Assembly (NCBI RefSeq): GCF_009428905.1
Contig: NZ_WHYR01000004.1
Coordinates: 47,291 to 111,290, forward strand
DNA from: Desulfofundulus thermobenzoicus
GTDB taxonomy: Bacteria; Bacillota; Desulfotomaculia; Desulfotomaculales; Desulfovirgulaceae
Reading direction: 5' to 3'
DNA: 64,000 bases
Position numbers and translations under genes: made by a program. Positions 8,883 to 16,955 of the stretch are shown here, piece by piece. Within the stretch, counting starts at the first letter, position 1. Every line of letters begins with the position of its first letter. Under the pieces are notes generated by a model. It ran no database searches, had not been told where the DNA came from, and saw only the letters and a program-made list of their open reading frames with translations.

Positions 8883-9629
8883 ATGGTAAGGGTGGATGGT
8901 AGAACACCGGGCCAGATCAGGCCGGTGAAGATAACCAGGCACTACAATAAATACGCCGAAGGATCCGTTCTGGTGGAAGTGGGTGATACCCGTGTGATCT
9001 GTACGGCCAGCGTGGAGGACAGGGTCCCGCCCTTTCGTATGGATACGGGCATGGGCTGGCTGACTGCCGAGTACGGTATGCTGCCCCGGTCCACCGGTAC
9101 GCGCACGCCCCGGGAGGCGGCCCGGGGGAGGGCCGGCGGGCGCACCATGGAGATCCAGCGGCTCATCGGCCGTTCCCTGCGTTCGGTGGTGGATCTTGCC
9201 GTGCTGGGTGAGCGGACCGTGACCCTGGATTGCGACGTGATCCAGGCCGACGGGGGTACCCGCACCGCTTCCATCACCGGCGCCTTTGTGGCCCTGGTGG
9301 ACGCCCTGGCCCACCTGGTGGGGGAAGGGCTGATTCCCTGCCTGCCCGTGAAGGATTTTGTGGCTGCCACCAGTGTGGGCAGGGTTAACGGGGAAGTAGT
9401 GCTGGACCTGTGTTTTGCCGAAGATTCGGCGGCGGAGGTGGACATGAACGTGGTTATGACCGGTCGGGGCCGTCTGGTGGAGGTACAGGGCACCGGGGAG
9501 GAGGCATCCTTTACCCGGGAGGAGCTGGACCGGATGCTGGATCTGGCGGCGGAAGGGATCCGCCTGCTGGTGGATTACCAGAAGAAGGTACTGGGTCCGG
9601 AACTGGCGGCTCAGATCGGCGGTCGATAA
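8883..9629 (+). CDS. rph: Ribonuclease PH
   Basis: A phosphate-dependent 3'-5' exoribonuclease that trims tRNA 3' ends. The N-terminal [10 protein letters not shown], the Arg-rich [15 protein letters not shown] region and the phosphate-binding [11 protein letters not shown] segment identify the family. Length of 248 residues is normal. A GAGGAG site lies upstream of the ATG. It is followed by rdgB and a yfcE-type gene, the same order as rph-ysnA-ysnB of Bacillus. Confidence 0.95.
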   Translation: MVRVDGRTPGQIRPVKITRHYNKYAEGSVLVEVGDTRVICTASVEDRVPPFRMDTGMGWLTAEYGMLPRSTGTRTPREAARGRAGGRTMEIQRLIGRSLRSVVDLAVLGERTVTLDCDVIQADGGTRTASITGAFVALVDALAHLVGEGLIPCLPVKDFVAATSVGRVNGEVVLDLCFAEDSAAEVDMNVVMTGRGRLVEVQGTGEEASFTREELDRMLDLAAEGIRLLVDYQKKVLGPELAAQIGGR

Positions 9630-9659
9630 TGTGTATTAAGGAGTCTAAGGAGAATGGAT

Positions 9660-10268
9660 ATGGAACTGGTGCTGGCCACGCGCAATCCGGGCAAGGTACG
9701 GGAATTGAGCCAGATGCTGGCCCCGCTGGGCTATGAAGTGGTTTCCCTGGACCGGTACCCCGGTGTGCCGGAAATAGTGGAGGATGGGGCCACATTCAAG
9801 GACAATGCGGTGAAAAAGGCCGCCACCGTGGCCCGCCACACGGGCCGGCTGGCCCTGGCCGACGATTCGGGGTTGGAGGTGGATTACCTGGGTGGCGCCC
9901 CGGGGGTATACTCGGCCCGCTTTGCCGGCGAGGGCCACAATGACCGGGCCAATAATGAAAAGCTCTTAAACCTGTTGTCCGGGGTGCCGGCGGAAAAGCG
10001 TTCCGCCCGCTTTCGCTGCGTGGTGGCCGTGGCCACGCCGGATGGGCGGGTTTTTACGGCCGAGGGAACGTGCGAAGGCGTCATCACCACCGAACCCCGG
10101 GGGGAGGGCGGGTTCGGCTACGATCCCCTTTTCCTGGTGCCTGAATACGGTAAAACCTTTGGCGAACTGGAACCGGCGGTGAAAAACCGCATCAGCCACC
10201 GGGGCCGCGCCCTGGCCCTGGCCAGAGAGATACTGGCCGGTTTACGGGAGGGCGGCTCCCCGGACTGA
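9660..10268 (+). CDS. rdgB: XTP/dITP diphosphatase (non-canonical purine NTP pyrophosphatase)
   Basis: Removes deaminated purine nucleotides (XTP, dITP) from the pool. The family opening LVLATRNPGKVRE, the metal-site segment ADDSGLEVD and GGFGYDPLF are all present. The ATG at 9660 follows TAAGGAG by seven bases; the ATG at 9654 is also possible. The gene is 30 bases after rph and presumably co-transcribed. Confidence 0.94.
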   Translation: MELVLATRNPGKVRELSQMLAPLGYEVVSLDRYPGVPEIVEDGATFKDNAVKKAATVARHTGRLALADDSGLEVDYLGGAPGVYSARFAGEGHNDRANNEKLLNLLSGVPAEKRSARFRCVVAVATPDGRVFTAEGTCEGVITTEPRGEGGFGYDPLFLVPEYGKTFGELEPAVKNRISHRGRALALAREILAGLREGGSPD

Positions 10269-10298
10269 ATTGATTCCGGCTAAAGCAGGTGTTGTTGC

Positions 10299-10787
10299 AT
10301 GCGTATAGGCGTTATAGGTGATACCCATGGTTACGTGGAACGGGCTTTAAAACTGCTAAAACAGCTGGAGCCGCTGGACATGGTCCTCCATACGGGGGAC
10401 CACTACCGGGATGCCGGTCAGCTGGCCCGGGTAATTCCCGTGCCCGTTAAGGCCGTGGCCGGCAACTGCGATCCGCTCAAGAGCGGTCCGGCGGAAGAGC
10501 TGCTGCAGCTGGCGGGGAAAAGGATACTCCTTACCCACGGTCATCTCTATCAGGTGCACTATTCCCTGCAAAAACTTATGTACCGCGCTCTGGAATTGCA
10601 GGCGGACGTGGTAGTTTTCGGCCATACCCACGTGCGCTACAACCAGGCGCACGAGGGCATTTTGTTTTTCAACCCGGGCAGCGTTTATCATCCCCGGCAG
10701 GATTACGGTCCGGGTTGCGGTTTGCTGGTTATAGACGGGCGGGAAGTGAGCGCCGGTTTTTGCGAGCTGGAGCGACGGCAGCTTTAA
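10299..10787 (+). CDS. YfcE/MJ0936-family metallophosphodiesterase
   Basis: A 162-residue calcineurin-like phosphodiesterase with two metal ions. Metal motifs are GDTHG, HTGDH, GNCD, LTHGH and FGHTH, followed by NPGS. Members hydrolyse phosphodiesters in vitro; the natural substrate is unknown. It closes the rph-rdgB-yfcE cluster, 30 bases after rdgB. Confidence 0.9.
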   Translation: MRIGVIGDTHGYVERALKLLKQLEPLDMVLHTGDHYRDAGQLARVIPVPVKAVAGNCDPLKSGPAEELLQLAGKRILLTHGHLYQVHYSLQKLMYRALELQADVVVFGHTHVRYNQAHEGILFFNPGSVYHPRQDYGPGCGLLVIDGREVSAGFCELERRQL

Positions 10788-10820
10788 TTTCCGGCCCGAA
10801 CCACTTTTTCCGGTCCGCCA

Positions 10821-10847
10821 AAAAAAAACCTCCCCTGGAGGAGGTTT
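10821..10847 (-). terminator. Rho-independent terminator of the 62-residue membrane protein gene
   Basis: An 8-bp stem (AAACCTCC with GGAGGTTT) is followed, on the minus strand, by a run of T's encoded by the A-tract at 10821-10828. The plus-strand side lacks a good T-run, so it serves mainly the minus-strand gene. Confidence 0.75.
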
Positions 10848-10918
10848 GGGATATTTTATTAACCCGGCTAATGGTCGACAAGCACGGGTTATGGGGGTCT
10901 GGTGGGGGAGGGGGAGAA

Positions 10919-11107
10919 TTACCAGAGTGCCTCAGCCAGTTTCAGGGCGCTGCCGGCAATCCTTTCGTAAATGCCGTTGCAGAATGCCTTCATATAAAGG
11001 GCGGCCGTCAGGGAGATGATCAGGGACACACCCGTTACATCCACAATAAGGGAGGCGGTTTCCACCCATTTTTCTTTGGTGGTGAGCATGGGGTTCTTAT
11101 TGTTCAT
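10919..11107 (-). CDS. Small membrane protein of unknown function (62 residues)
   Basis: No family is recognised. A hydrophobic segment spans about residues 18-42 between a charged N-terminus and a short amphipathic C-terminal helix. A GGGAGGGG site lies just upstream of the ATG. Supporting a real gene, the transcript has a good promoter at 11217-11245, a structured leader at 11139-11215 that matches the leader of the YezD/TauE operon, and a terminator right after the stop. Sharing a leader with that operon suggests a related role, possibly in sulfur-compound handling. Confidence 0.65.
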   Translation of the reverse strand: MNNKNPMLTTKEKWVETASLIVDVTGVSLIISLTAALYMKAFCNGIYERIAGSALKLAEALW

Positions 11108-11138
11108 AATGATCCCCTCCCTGAAAACGGTCTAATAC

Positions 11139-11215
11139 AAAAAGGCCGGCACCCCGGCATACTGCCGGAAATACCAGCCTATCGTACTTCGATTCGGCCT
11201 ATTCCCTTTTGCTTA
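11139..11215 (-). promoter_or_regulatory. Candidate riboswitch or attenuator leader, copy A
   Basis: The leader of the 62-residue protein gene starts with AGCAAAAGGG and contains a hairpin (11176-11200: AGGCC, AATCG loop region, GGCT). The 3' arm of that hairpin is also the 5' arm of a strong terminator hairpin (11139-11180) ending in five T's. The two folds cannot coexist, which is how transcriptional riboswitches work. Copy B at 16866-16950 shares the sequence GGCCGAATCGAA-NN-ACGATAGGC and the same layout. I cannot match it to a known riboswitch class. Confidence 0.65.
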
Positions 11216-11216
11216 T

Positions 11217-11245
11217 ATGTTAGCACAGGCACAATCCCCTGTCAA
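11217..11245 (-). promoter_or_regulatory. SigA-type promoter for leader A
   Basis: On the minus strand TTGACA (11240-11245) and TAACAT (11217-11222) are separated by 17 bases. The predicted start, near 11210, lies at the beginning of the conserved leader. Confidence 0.75.
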
Positions 11246-11377
11246 CACTTTTTTCGTTTCCCCAATATTTTTTTACTCGAAGAAGGAATGTTTCCCGGCC
11301 TAGCGAAATACTTCACAAGATGGGGATTGGTTTATCAGCGGGGGAAGTTTTCCCGGACGGGAAAAGGGGTGGGCTAG

Positions 11378-12919
11378 ATGTTCCGTTTGCGGTTCCGGCC
11401 CCAGAGCATTCGCCTGCAAGTGTTGGGTATCGTGGCCATACTGCTGGTTGTTCCCGTGCTGGTAATGATTTACGATATACTGTTTGCCTCCCGGACCGAT
11501 GATCAGCTGTTTAACGATATGCAGAACCGCCTGGTTTGGATGGGGAACTACCTGGGCCAGGAGATGGAAATAAACCTGCAGGAGCAAGGACGGGTGGATC
11601 TCCAGAGGGAGCTAACCGATTTGCTGGTTGCTCAGTTCGACCATTTAACCACGTCGATTACCGGCAGCCACCCGGGGATTCGCTGCGGGCTGTATTTGAC
11701 CGGTGAGCAAAGGATCCGTGTGCAGGGGTTTCTCCACGAATACCGGCTGCGGGCTCCCGAAACGTCCGAACAACGGTACAGGCGGATTTTCATGGAGGTT
11801 AAGGAGGGTATCGAGGCCACCCTGGCCGCGGACAAACCCATCACCAGGGTGGGACAAACCTGGGACGATCGCTTTCTGGAGTACCTGGTGCCGGTGCATT
11901 ACCAGGGAAAAGTGGTGGCCGTGGTCTGGGTGGAAGAGCGGCTCCATCCCATTTTCGCCCGCAGCGCCCGGCTGCGCTTGCTCATCCGTTACACTACCCT
12001 GGGCGCGTTCGGTTTTGCCGTGGTGGCCACCCTGGTTACCATCATGACTCTGGTGCGGGGAGTGGGCCGTTTGAAGGACGGCCTGCTGTCCCTGGAAAAG
12101 GACCTGGGGGTCAGATTGCCGGAAATGCCCGGGGAACTGGGGGTTATTGGCCGGGCGGTCAATCACCTGGCGGAAAACCTGGCTGAGAAGGAACGGCTGG
12201 TGGAGCAGTTGCGCCGTTCAGAGCACCTGGCCACCCTGGGCCGGCTGGTTACGGAGATCGCCCATGAACTGCGGACGCCCATCAGTATTATGCAGTCCAT
12301 ACTGGAAGCCGTGAAGCCCGATCTGGAAAAAAATGCTGAAATGAAAGAACCTCTGGCCATACTGGAAGAACAGGTGCGGAGGCATAATAAACTGATTGAG
12401 GAACTTTTAAACTTCGGCCGGCCCGGTGATGCCATGGAGCCGGTGGATCTGAACAAATTGCTGGCGGAAATCACCCTTTCCGGTGAATCCCTGCTCAAAC
12501 AGAACGGCGTTCAGTTAATAACGGATCTGGCGGAAGATTTGCCGCCGGTGAAAGGAAACCGGGATAAGCTCAAACAGGTTTTCCTGAATCTGATGATCAA
12601 TGCCGTGCAGGCCATGCCCGGTGGCGGCAGGCTGACCATAGAAACCTCTACCGCCGGGGAGGGGGTTTGTGTTGTTTTCCGGGATACCGGCGAAGGCATT
12701 TCCCAGGAGGATTTGCAGCATATCTTTCAGCCCTTTTTCACCCGTAAAACCGGGGGCAGCGGTCTGGGCCTGGCCATCAGCCAGGAAATTGTCCGGATTC
12801 ATGGGGGATCCATTGCAGTGGAAAGCCATCCCGGTCAGGGTACGGCTTTTACCGTATTCCTGCCGGCGAAAAATAACGGCGTGGGGGGGATCATTAATGG
12901 CGCGGATACTGGTCATTGA
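11378..12919 (+). CDS. Membrane sensor histidine kinase
   Basis: A 513-residue two-component kinase. Transmembrane helix 1 (about 13-35) and helix 2 (about 205-230) flank an extracytoplasmic sensing region of about 170 residues with no recognised fold. HAMP-like, HisKA (H-box EIAHELRTP, phospho-acceptor His296) and HATPase_c domains follow, with N-box NLMINA and G-boxes DTGEGI and GGSGLGLAI. It overlaps the response regulator by 23 bases, so the two are translationally coupled. The signal is unknown; the nearby sulfur-related genes are only a hint. Confidence 0.9.
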   Translation: MFRLRFRPQSIRLQVLGIVAILLVVPVLVMIYDILFASRTDDQLFNDMQNRLVWMGNYLGQEMEINLQEQGRVDLQRELTDLLVAQFDHLTTSITGSHPGIRCGLYLTGEQRIRVQGFLHEYRLRAPETSEQRYRRIFMEVKEGIEATLAADKPITRVGQTWDDRFLEYLVPVHYQGKVVAVVWVEERLHPIFARSARLRLLIRYTTLGAFGFAVVATLVTIMTLVRGVGRLKDGLLSLEKDLGVRLPEMPGELGVIGRAVNHLAENLAEKERLVEQLRRSEHLATLGRLVTEIAHELRTPISIMQSILEAVKPDLEKNAEMKEPLAILEEQVRRHNKLIEELLNFGRPGDAMEPVDLNKLLAEITLSGESLLKQNGVQLITDLAEDLPPVKGNRDKLKQVFLNLMINAVQAMPGGGRLTIETSTAGEGVCVVFRDTGEGISQEDLQHIFQPFFTRKTGGSGLGLAISQEIVRIHGGSIAVESHPGQGTAFTVFLPAKNNGVGGIINGADTGH

Positions 12920-13262
12920 TGATGAAAAGGGAATGTGCTGGGCGTTGCGAAAGGCTTTGACGGATGAAGGTTACGATGTTATTACCGCCGGCAATGGTCC
13001 CGAGGGATTGACCGTTCTGGCCGGCGGGGGAGTGGATCTGGTGCTTCTGGACATTATGATGCCCGGCATGAGCGGCCTGGAGGTTCTGGAGAACATCCGG
13101 CAAAATAATAAAAGTGTGCCGGTGCTGGTCATGACCGCCCTTACCAGCATGTCCACGGCCCTGGAAGCCATGCAAAGGGGCGCCAGCGGTTATGTGACCA
13201 AACCCTTTCAAATGAATAACCTTAAAGAAACGGTGAAAAAGGCCCTGTCTGCCGGTTTATGA
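12897..13262 (+). CDS. Single-domain response regulator (Spo0F/CheY type)
   Basis: A receiver domain of 121 residues without an output domain. The acidic pair Asp8/Asp9, phospho-acceptor Asp52 (LLDIMMPG), the switch Thr in VMTAL and Lys in VTKPF are all present. The ATG at 12897 lies inside the kinase gene end. With no DNA-binding part, it must act through protein contact or a phosphorelay. It is the cognate partner of the upstream kinase. Confidence 0.9.
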   Translation: MARILVIDDEKGMCWALRKALTDEGYDVITAGNGPEGLTVLAGGGVDLVLLDIMMPGMSGLEVLENIRQNNKSVPVLVMTALTSMSTALEAMQRGASGYVTKPFQMNNLKETVKKALSAGL

Positions 13263-13371
13263 CCCGGTTGTCGACAGTTTTGCCCGGCCCGGTTCACCGG
13301 GCCTTTGATCCGGCGAAAGGTCCCAATGGGGTGTGGGAAAATAGAAGCAATATTAAGAAAAGTTGTCCGTA

Positions 13372-13400
13372 TTGACAAGAACAATTATCCATGGTAAAGT
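13372..13400 (+). promoter_or_regulatory. SigA-type promoter upstream of the first YezD-family gene
   Basis: TTGACA (13372-13377) and TAAAGT (13395-13400) are separated by 17 bases. The predicted transcript has a leader of about 130 bases before the ATG at 13536. Confidence 0.65.
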
Positions 13401-13464
13401 TTTTGTGAAATAATGCACTACTCTATACTTTACCAGGGAAAGGATGATGTCCAGGAGGGTTAAT

Positions 13465-13520
13465 GGTCACCGGGCACTGGTGGAAAACCGGTGTTGCGTT
13501 TTCCTGCCGGTAAATTGACC
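13465..13520 (+). promoter_or_regulatory. Structured leader before the first YezD-family gene
   Basis: A closing stem (GGTCA 13465-13469 with TGACC 13516-13520, continued by CCGG/CCGG) encloses a second stem (CACTGGT with ACCGGTG, 13475-13493). It ends ten bases before the AGGGGAGGG ribosome binding region. The fold resembles no leader I can name and differs from leaders A and B. Confidence 0.35.
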
Positions 13521-13535
13521 AGGGGAGGGAAGGGG

Positions 13536-13742
13536 ATGACAAACGAAGGCAGTTCCCCGAAAGGTTTGACCAACCGGGAATTACAGTTGATTCGTTTTAT
13601 CCGTCAATTGGGCTGGGGAGAAGTCAGGTTGCGGGTGGAAAACGGGCAGCCGGTGCTGATCTATGAGGCAATAAAAACCTTGAAGCTGGAAGAGGAAGTG
13701 TCCTCCTTTCGTAAAAGCAGGCAAAAACAAGCTTCCCAGTAA
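13536..13742 (+). CDS. YezD-family (DUF2292) small protein, copy 1
   Basis: A 68-residue protein whose core (TNRELQLIRFIRQLGWGE, then VENGQPVLIYEA) matches the DUF2292/YezD family of small soluble proteins. YezD-type genes are often found with sulfur-assimilation genes; the molecular role is not known. The ATG at 13536 follows AGGGGAGGGAAGGGG. It is a clear paralogue of the gene at 16619-16813. Confidence 0.82.
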   Translation: MTNEGSSPKGLTNRELQLIRFIRQLGWGEVRLRVENGQPVLIYEAIKTLKLEEEVSSFRKSRQKQASQ

Positions 13743-14108
13743 GGCGGAAAAGGAATAGAAGGTTTTCATTTCATTACCTTCGAGGGGGAACGCCCGGCTT
13801 CCGTGCCGCCGGAACAAGCCAAAGGCATTTGCTGGATGTTTTATGAACAAACATGGAATAATGGAATTTATTATCATATTTCCTATTATTTGGGATCATG
13901 CAGAATTAAAGTGAAGATAGTTTGTACCGATAAAAATAAATGTGGCTTTACGCCCCTATCTTCCGGTGGGAATGCGGGAGTTTTTTTCCTTCTGTTTGCC
14001 TGTGGGCTATTTGCCCTCCGGGAGTTCGCCCGGCAGTTTTGAATGCCCACCGGTTCGCCTTGATTGTTTTGCACCGGGATGGAACGATGGTGAGAGAGTA
14101 AAAACAGC
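13743..14108. other. Intergenic stretch without a credible gene
   Basis: Short reading frames here lack ribosome binding sites and family resemblance. An AT-rich patch covers 13850-13950. Nothing regulatory was recognised. Confidence 0.4.
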
Positions 14109-14140
14109 GTGGAGGCCGCCTGCAAACAGGCGGCCTCCAC
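14097..14140 (-). terminator. Terminator with a perfect 14-bp stem
   Basis: The perfect stem GTGGAGGCCGCCTG / CAGGCGGCCTCCAC (14109-14140, loop of four) is followed on the minus strand by GCTG and five T's. It lies downstream of the 47-residue protein gene. Confidence 0.8.
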
Positions 14141-14177
14141 GGGCGGATATTCCTGTCTTGCCAATGCTTTCCCCAAA

Positions 14178-14321
14178 CTACCTGATGGGTCCGAACAAAA
14201 AGCCCAGATAAACAACTCCCAGTGCCGATACCAGAAACAGGCCGATGATACTCATTACATCATCCAATAGACTACTGCTTTCCAGTTCCTCCCGGCAATC
14301 CCACCCTTTTTCGTTCCACAT
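14178..14321 (-). CDS. Small membrane protein of unknown function (47 residues)
   Basis: An acidic, Trp-containing N-terminus (about 25 residues) is followed by one transmembrane segment (VMSIIGLFLVSALGVVYLGF) and a short basic end. The ATG at 14321 is preferred; upstream in-frame codons run into AT-rich promoter-like sequence. A strong terminator follows. No family is recognised, but the gene sits among other tiny membrane proteins near TauE/SafE. Confidence 0.5.
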   Translation of the reverse strand: MWNEKGWDCREELESSSLLDDVMSIIGLFLVSALGVVYLGFLFGPIR

Positions 14322-14573
14322 TTTTCTCAGCCCCCATAACCCGTTTATATATGTGTGTATATTATAAGAAGAAAAAAAGTAGAAGTAAACCATTTTTTCA
14401 ATAATTAAATATTTCACAACCCTTTAAGTTTCCCTTGAATTGGGGGGTCTGATTTGAGATAATGAAATAAGAACTGAAGCGAGATGTGGTTTTTGGCTGG
14501 GGGAAAAGAGGGGGTGTTTCGGTGACAAAATGTGAATGTGCTCACTAGAACAGGGTCAAGGGGGGAATGAACG

Positions 14574-14879
14574 ATGCGTTTACCCTTTTTCAAAATTAAA
14601 ACGCCACCTTGCCCGGCCTGTGGTTCTACGGACACCACTACCGGGCGTATGCTCAGGATCGCTGCCGGACTGGGTGTGGGCGGCGGCGGTTCCATTCTCT
14701 GTTATCTCCTCGGTTTTCTCTACCCTATGGGACGGATAATAATTCCTTTAGCACTACTCTGTGGCGCGGTTATTTGTTTTATCCCGCCCCTGGGCAAATA
14801 TTGTTGCCTGAGCTGTGATGCCTACTGGAACCCCGATAATCCAAAGGTTATCTGGCGGCCGCGGGATCCCGGTCTTTAA
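14574..14879 (+). CDS. Zinc-ribbon-like small membrane protein (101 residues)
   Basis: Two cysteine pairs (CPAC near residue 13 and CLSC near residue 79) flank two hydrophobic segments (about 27-47 and 53-72). The arrangement looks like a zinc ribbon split by a membrane hairpin. The function is unknown. It converges with the TauE/SafE operon and shares the terminator hairpin between them. Confidence 0.6.
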   Translation: MRLPFFKIKTPPCPACGSTDTTTGRMLRIAAGLGVGGGGSILCYLLGFLYPMGRIIIPLALLCGAVICFIPPLGKYCCLSCDAYWNPDNPKVIWRPRDPGL

Positions 14880-14880
14880 G

Positions 14881-14920
14881 AAAAAATGAAAAGGTCCCGG
14901 AACAAAGGTTCCGGGACCTT
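14881..14920 (-). terminator. Terminator of the YezD-TauE operon
   Basis: A perfect 13-bp stem (AAGGTCCCGGAAC / GTTCCGGGACCTT, 14891-14920) is followed on the minus strand by TTCATTTTTT. It may also halt plus-strand transcripts of the gene ending at 14879, though no T-run exists on that side. Confidence 0.8.
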
Positions 14921-14938
14921 CCGCGGTTATTGGAAAAA

Positions 14939-16135
14939 TCATGCTCCGATATTGGCTTTCGCCGCCGCTTCCTTTGCCCTCTTTTCCTTCTGGATGCCCA
15001 AAACCAGCTGTACAATGATATACAGGCAGATGCCAGAAGCGGCGGTCAGCATCACTATGCCGCCCCACTGGGTCCACAGGTAGCTTTTCATAAAGGCCGC
15101 GTACCAGTCGGGCCGGTGAGCCACATCTACCATATAGTGGTGCATAACATCTTTCTTATAAATCATGGCCGAGATCTGCGCTTTGTTAAATCCCTGCTGA
15201 GCGAGCAGGGTTTCAATGCCTTTCTTGTATACGGGTTCGAACCGGGAGGCGATTTCCTTGATTACAACCGATGCCAGGCAGAAGTAGGTGGCCAGGGCAA
15301 ACACCAGGCGAATGGTGATGCCGTATACATATTTTGTGGCTACTGTGCCGAACTGGGCGCCCACAGCGGCGCCGAGAAGCATGATCACCGCACCCAGGAG
15401 TTCTACACTACCTTTCATACTGTAGGTGAAGCAACCATAAGCGCCGGAGAACATAACTTCGAACAGGTCTGTACCCACGGCAATTTTAGTGGGCACGCCC
15501 ATCAGATAAATCAATGCCGGGACCCGGATAATGCCGCCGCCTACACCCAGAATGCCGGCTACAAAACCGGTGACCACTCCGACGAAAAGGATGGCCCAGA
15601 GGGAAATTCTCATTTTGGCCGTGCCACAGTAAAAAGTAGGCCATATATCCAGGGTTTCCTGGATCCAGCGGGACCAGCTGGTGCCAACGATGTCCTTAAC
15701 AGCTTTACCCGTTTCCTTTTCCTGCTTTCTGGCCTTCAGGTATTCCGACAGCATAAAGGTACCGATGGATACCAGCAAAATCATATACGCGTAACGCACC
15801 ACGGAACCGGCCAGTCCTTTTTTAGTTAACCATAAGAGCAGCTGAGCGCCGGTTTCAATTCCAGAGAAGGTGCCGATAAGCATGGCAAAGGCGATGACTA
15901 CGCTGACATGGCCGAACTTCCAGTGTCTGAAGGTGGAGACGATGGATTTACCCACCAGGTGGGTCATATCGGTACCGACGGCATAAATCATCGGAAATCC
16001 GAAAATATTCAGGCTCGGTGTGACCAGCCAGGCGCCGCCGATGCCAAAGAAGCCGCCTACCACACCGACAGTGAAACCAATCAACAGAAGCGGCCACCAG
16101 GCCATTTCCACGCCGCTAATGGGCATGTGAACCAT
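14939..16135 (-). CDS. TauE/SafE-family anion exporter (sulfite/organosulfonate type)
   Basis: An integral membrane protein of 398 residues with about eight transmembrane segments in two halves, each with a Gly-rich GGFFGIGG or GILGVGGG motif typical of TauE/SafE (TSUP) carriers. Members export sulfite, sulfoacetate or related anions, or take up sulfate. A long inserted cytoplasmic loop (about 125-170) and a hydrophilic 60-residue stretch before the last helix make it longer than usual. It is the last gene of a minus-strand operon headed by a YezD-family gene. The substrate is inferred from family and context only. Confidence 0.85.
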   Translation of the reverse strand: MVHMPISGVEMAWWPLLLIGFTVGVVGGFFGIGGAWLVTPSLNIFGFPMIYAVGTDMTHLVGKSIVSTFRHWKFGHVSVVIAFAMLIGTFSGIETGAQLLLWLTKKGLAGSVVRYAYMILLVSIGTFMLSEYLKARKQEKETGKAVKDIVGTSWSRWIQETLDIWPTFYCGTAKMRISLWAILFVGVVTGFVAGILGVGGGIIRVPALIYLMGVPTKIAVGTDLFEVMFSGAYGCFTYSMKGSVELLGAVIMLLGAAVGAQFGTVATKYVYGITIRLVFALATYFCLASVVIKEIASRFEPVYKKGIETLLAQQGFNKAQISAMIYKKDVMHHYMVDVAHRPDWYAAFMKSYLWTQWGGIVMLTAASGICLYIIVQLVLGIQKEKRAKEAAAKANIGA

Positions 16136-16158
16136 ATAAACTCACCTCCATTTCTTTT

Positions 16159-16347
16159 TTACCGGGATTCTCCGCCCTCTTCGTATTCTTTCTTGTACTT
16201 GCCCAGATCAATGTGCATGGCTTTAAAAGCTACGTCGGCCAGAACCCCCAGGCTTACGCCCAATGCAACCATGGTTCCCACGGTGACTATGGCGTAGGTA
16301 AGCGGGGCTGTTTTGGCCAGGGAAGCGGTCCACGTGAAGTATTCCAT
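16159..16347 (-). CDS. Small membrane protein upstream of TauE/SafE (62 residues)
   Basis: One or two hydrophobic stretches (about 10-40) and a charged Lys/Glu C-terminus are visible. The ATG at 16347 follows AAAGGAGG; an upstream in-frame extension to 16377 would cover that site. No family is recognised. The gene lies 23 bases before the TauE/SafE start, so a subunit or accessory role is plausible but unproven. Confidence 0.7.
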   Translation of the reverse strand: MEYFTWTASLAKTAPLTYAIVTVGTMVALGVSLGVLADVAFKAMHIDLGKYKKEYEEGGESR

Positions 16348-16380
16348 AAATAATACCTCCTTTCTTTTAAAGAACATCCA

Positions 16381-16488
16381 TTAGCCGATCTTACCCGCCA
16401 CTTTTCCTGCAGCCAGGAAGTAGACCCAGGTTACAAAGGAGCCGCAGCAGAACAGGACGATGAAAATCCTGACCAGGGTCTTACCCAT
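16381..16488 (-). CDS. Very small membrane protein (35 residues)
   Basis: A single transmembrane helix (IFIVLFCCGSFVTWVYFLAA) with a basic C-terminus. The ATG at 16488 follows an ideal AAAGGAGGTGA site, and the gene is tightly packed with the next one (33 bases). The strong ribosome binding site is the main evidence. The function is unknown; it may belong to the exporter complex. Confidence 0.65.
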   Translation of the reverse strand: MGKTLVRIFIVLFCCGSFVTWVYFLAAGKVAGKIG

Positions 16489-16618
16489 TACGGTTCACCT
16501 CCTTTCCGCTTTTTTTCATCCGGAAATACCCGCCGGGCTTTCCGGAGTTTTGCGGCCTTAAATGATTGTTCTTTCGTTTTTCGGAATATATATGCCCGGT
16601 ACTTTTGCACCCAAAAGG

Positions 16619-16813
16619 TTATTTTTTTCTCCGGGGATAAAGAGATACAGATTTTTCTTCCAGCTTCATAATTCTGACGGCTTCGTAGATTAATACCGGC
16701 TGGCCGTTTTCCACCCGTATCCTTAACTCTCCCCAGCCCAGTTCCCGGATGAACTGAATGAGCTGTTTTTCCCTGGTGGTTACATTTTCGACGACCTCCA
16801 TTTCCTCACCCAT
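16619..16813 (-). CDS. YezD-family (DUF2292) small protein, copy 2
   Basis: A 64-residue paralogue of the protein at 13536-13742, sharing the REKQLIQFIRELGWGE-type and VENGQPVLIYEA stretches. The ATG at 16813 follows GAGGAGG. It is the first gene after leader B and heads the run of two tiny membrane proteins and TauE/SafE, although 130 bases separate it from the next gene. The link supports a role in sulfur-compound metabolism; the biochemical activity is unknown. Confidence 0.82.
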   Translation of the reverse strand: MGEEMEVVENVTTREKQLIQFIRELGWGELRIRVENGQPVLIYEAVRIMKLEEKSVSLYPRRKK

Positions 16814-16865
16814 ATTTATCCTCCTCAAGCCCGGGGATTGTGATGGCATTCACGGGCGGGGAATG

Positions 16866-16950
16866 AAAAAGGCCGGTTGCCTCCGGTACTTACCAGAGAC
16901 AACCGGCCTATCGTTTTTCGATTCGGCCGTGCTTATTTACCCTTTGCTTG
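16866..16950 (-). promoter_or_regulatory. Candidate riboswitch or attenuator leader, copy B
   Basis: On the minus strand the leader begins AGCAAAGGG, then AATAAGCAC, then a hairpin (16904-16929, CGGCCGAATCG with CGATAGGCCG). The GGCCGG 3' arm of that hairpin is re-used as the 5' arm of a long terminator hairpin (16866-16908) ending in five T's. Layout and most bases match leader A at 11139-11215, while the terminator loops differ. Conservation of the switching part with variation elsewhere points to a ligand- or protein-sensing RNA. The class is not recognised. Confidence 0.65.
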
Positions 16951-16955
16951 ATCCA

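Noticed and set aside
10715..11377. Open plus-strand frame of 220 codons
   Set aside because: It starts inside the phosphodiesterase gene, runs through a terminator, a promoter and the RNA leader of the opposite-strand gene, and shows no family resemblance.
13803..14042. Plus-strand frame of 79 codons
   Set aside because: No ribosome binding site, no family resemblance, and it crosses an AT-rich non-coding patch.
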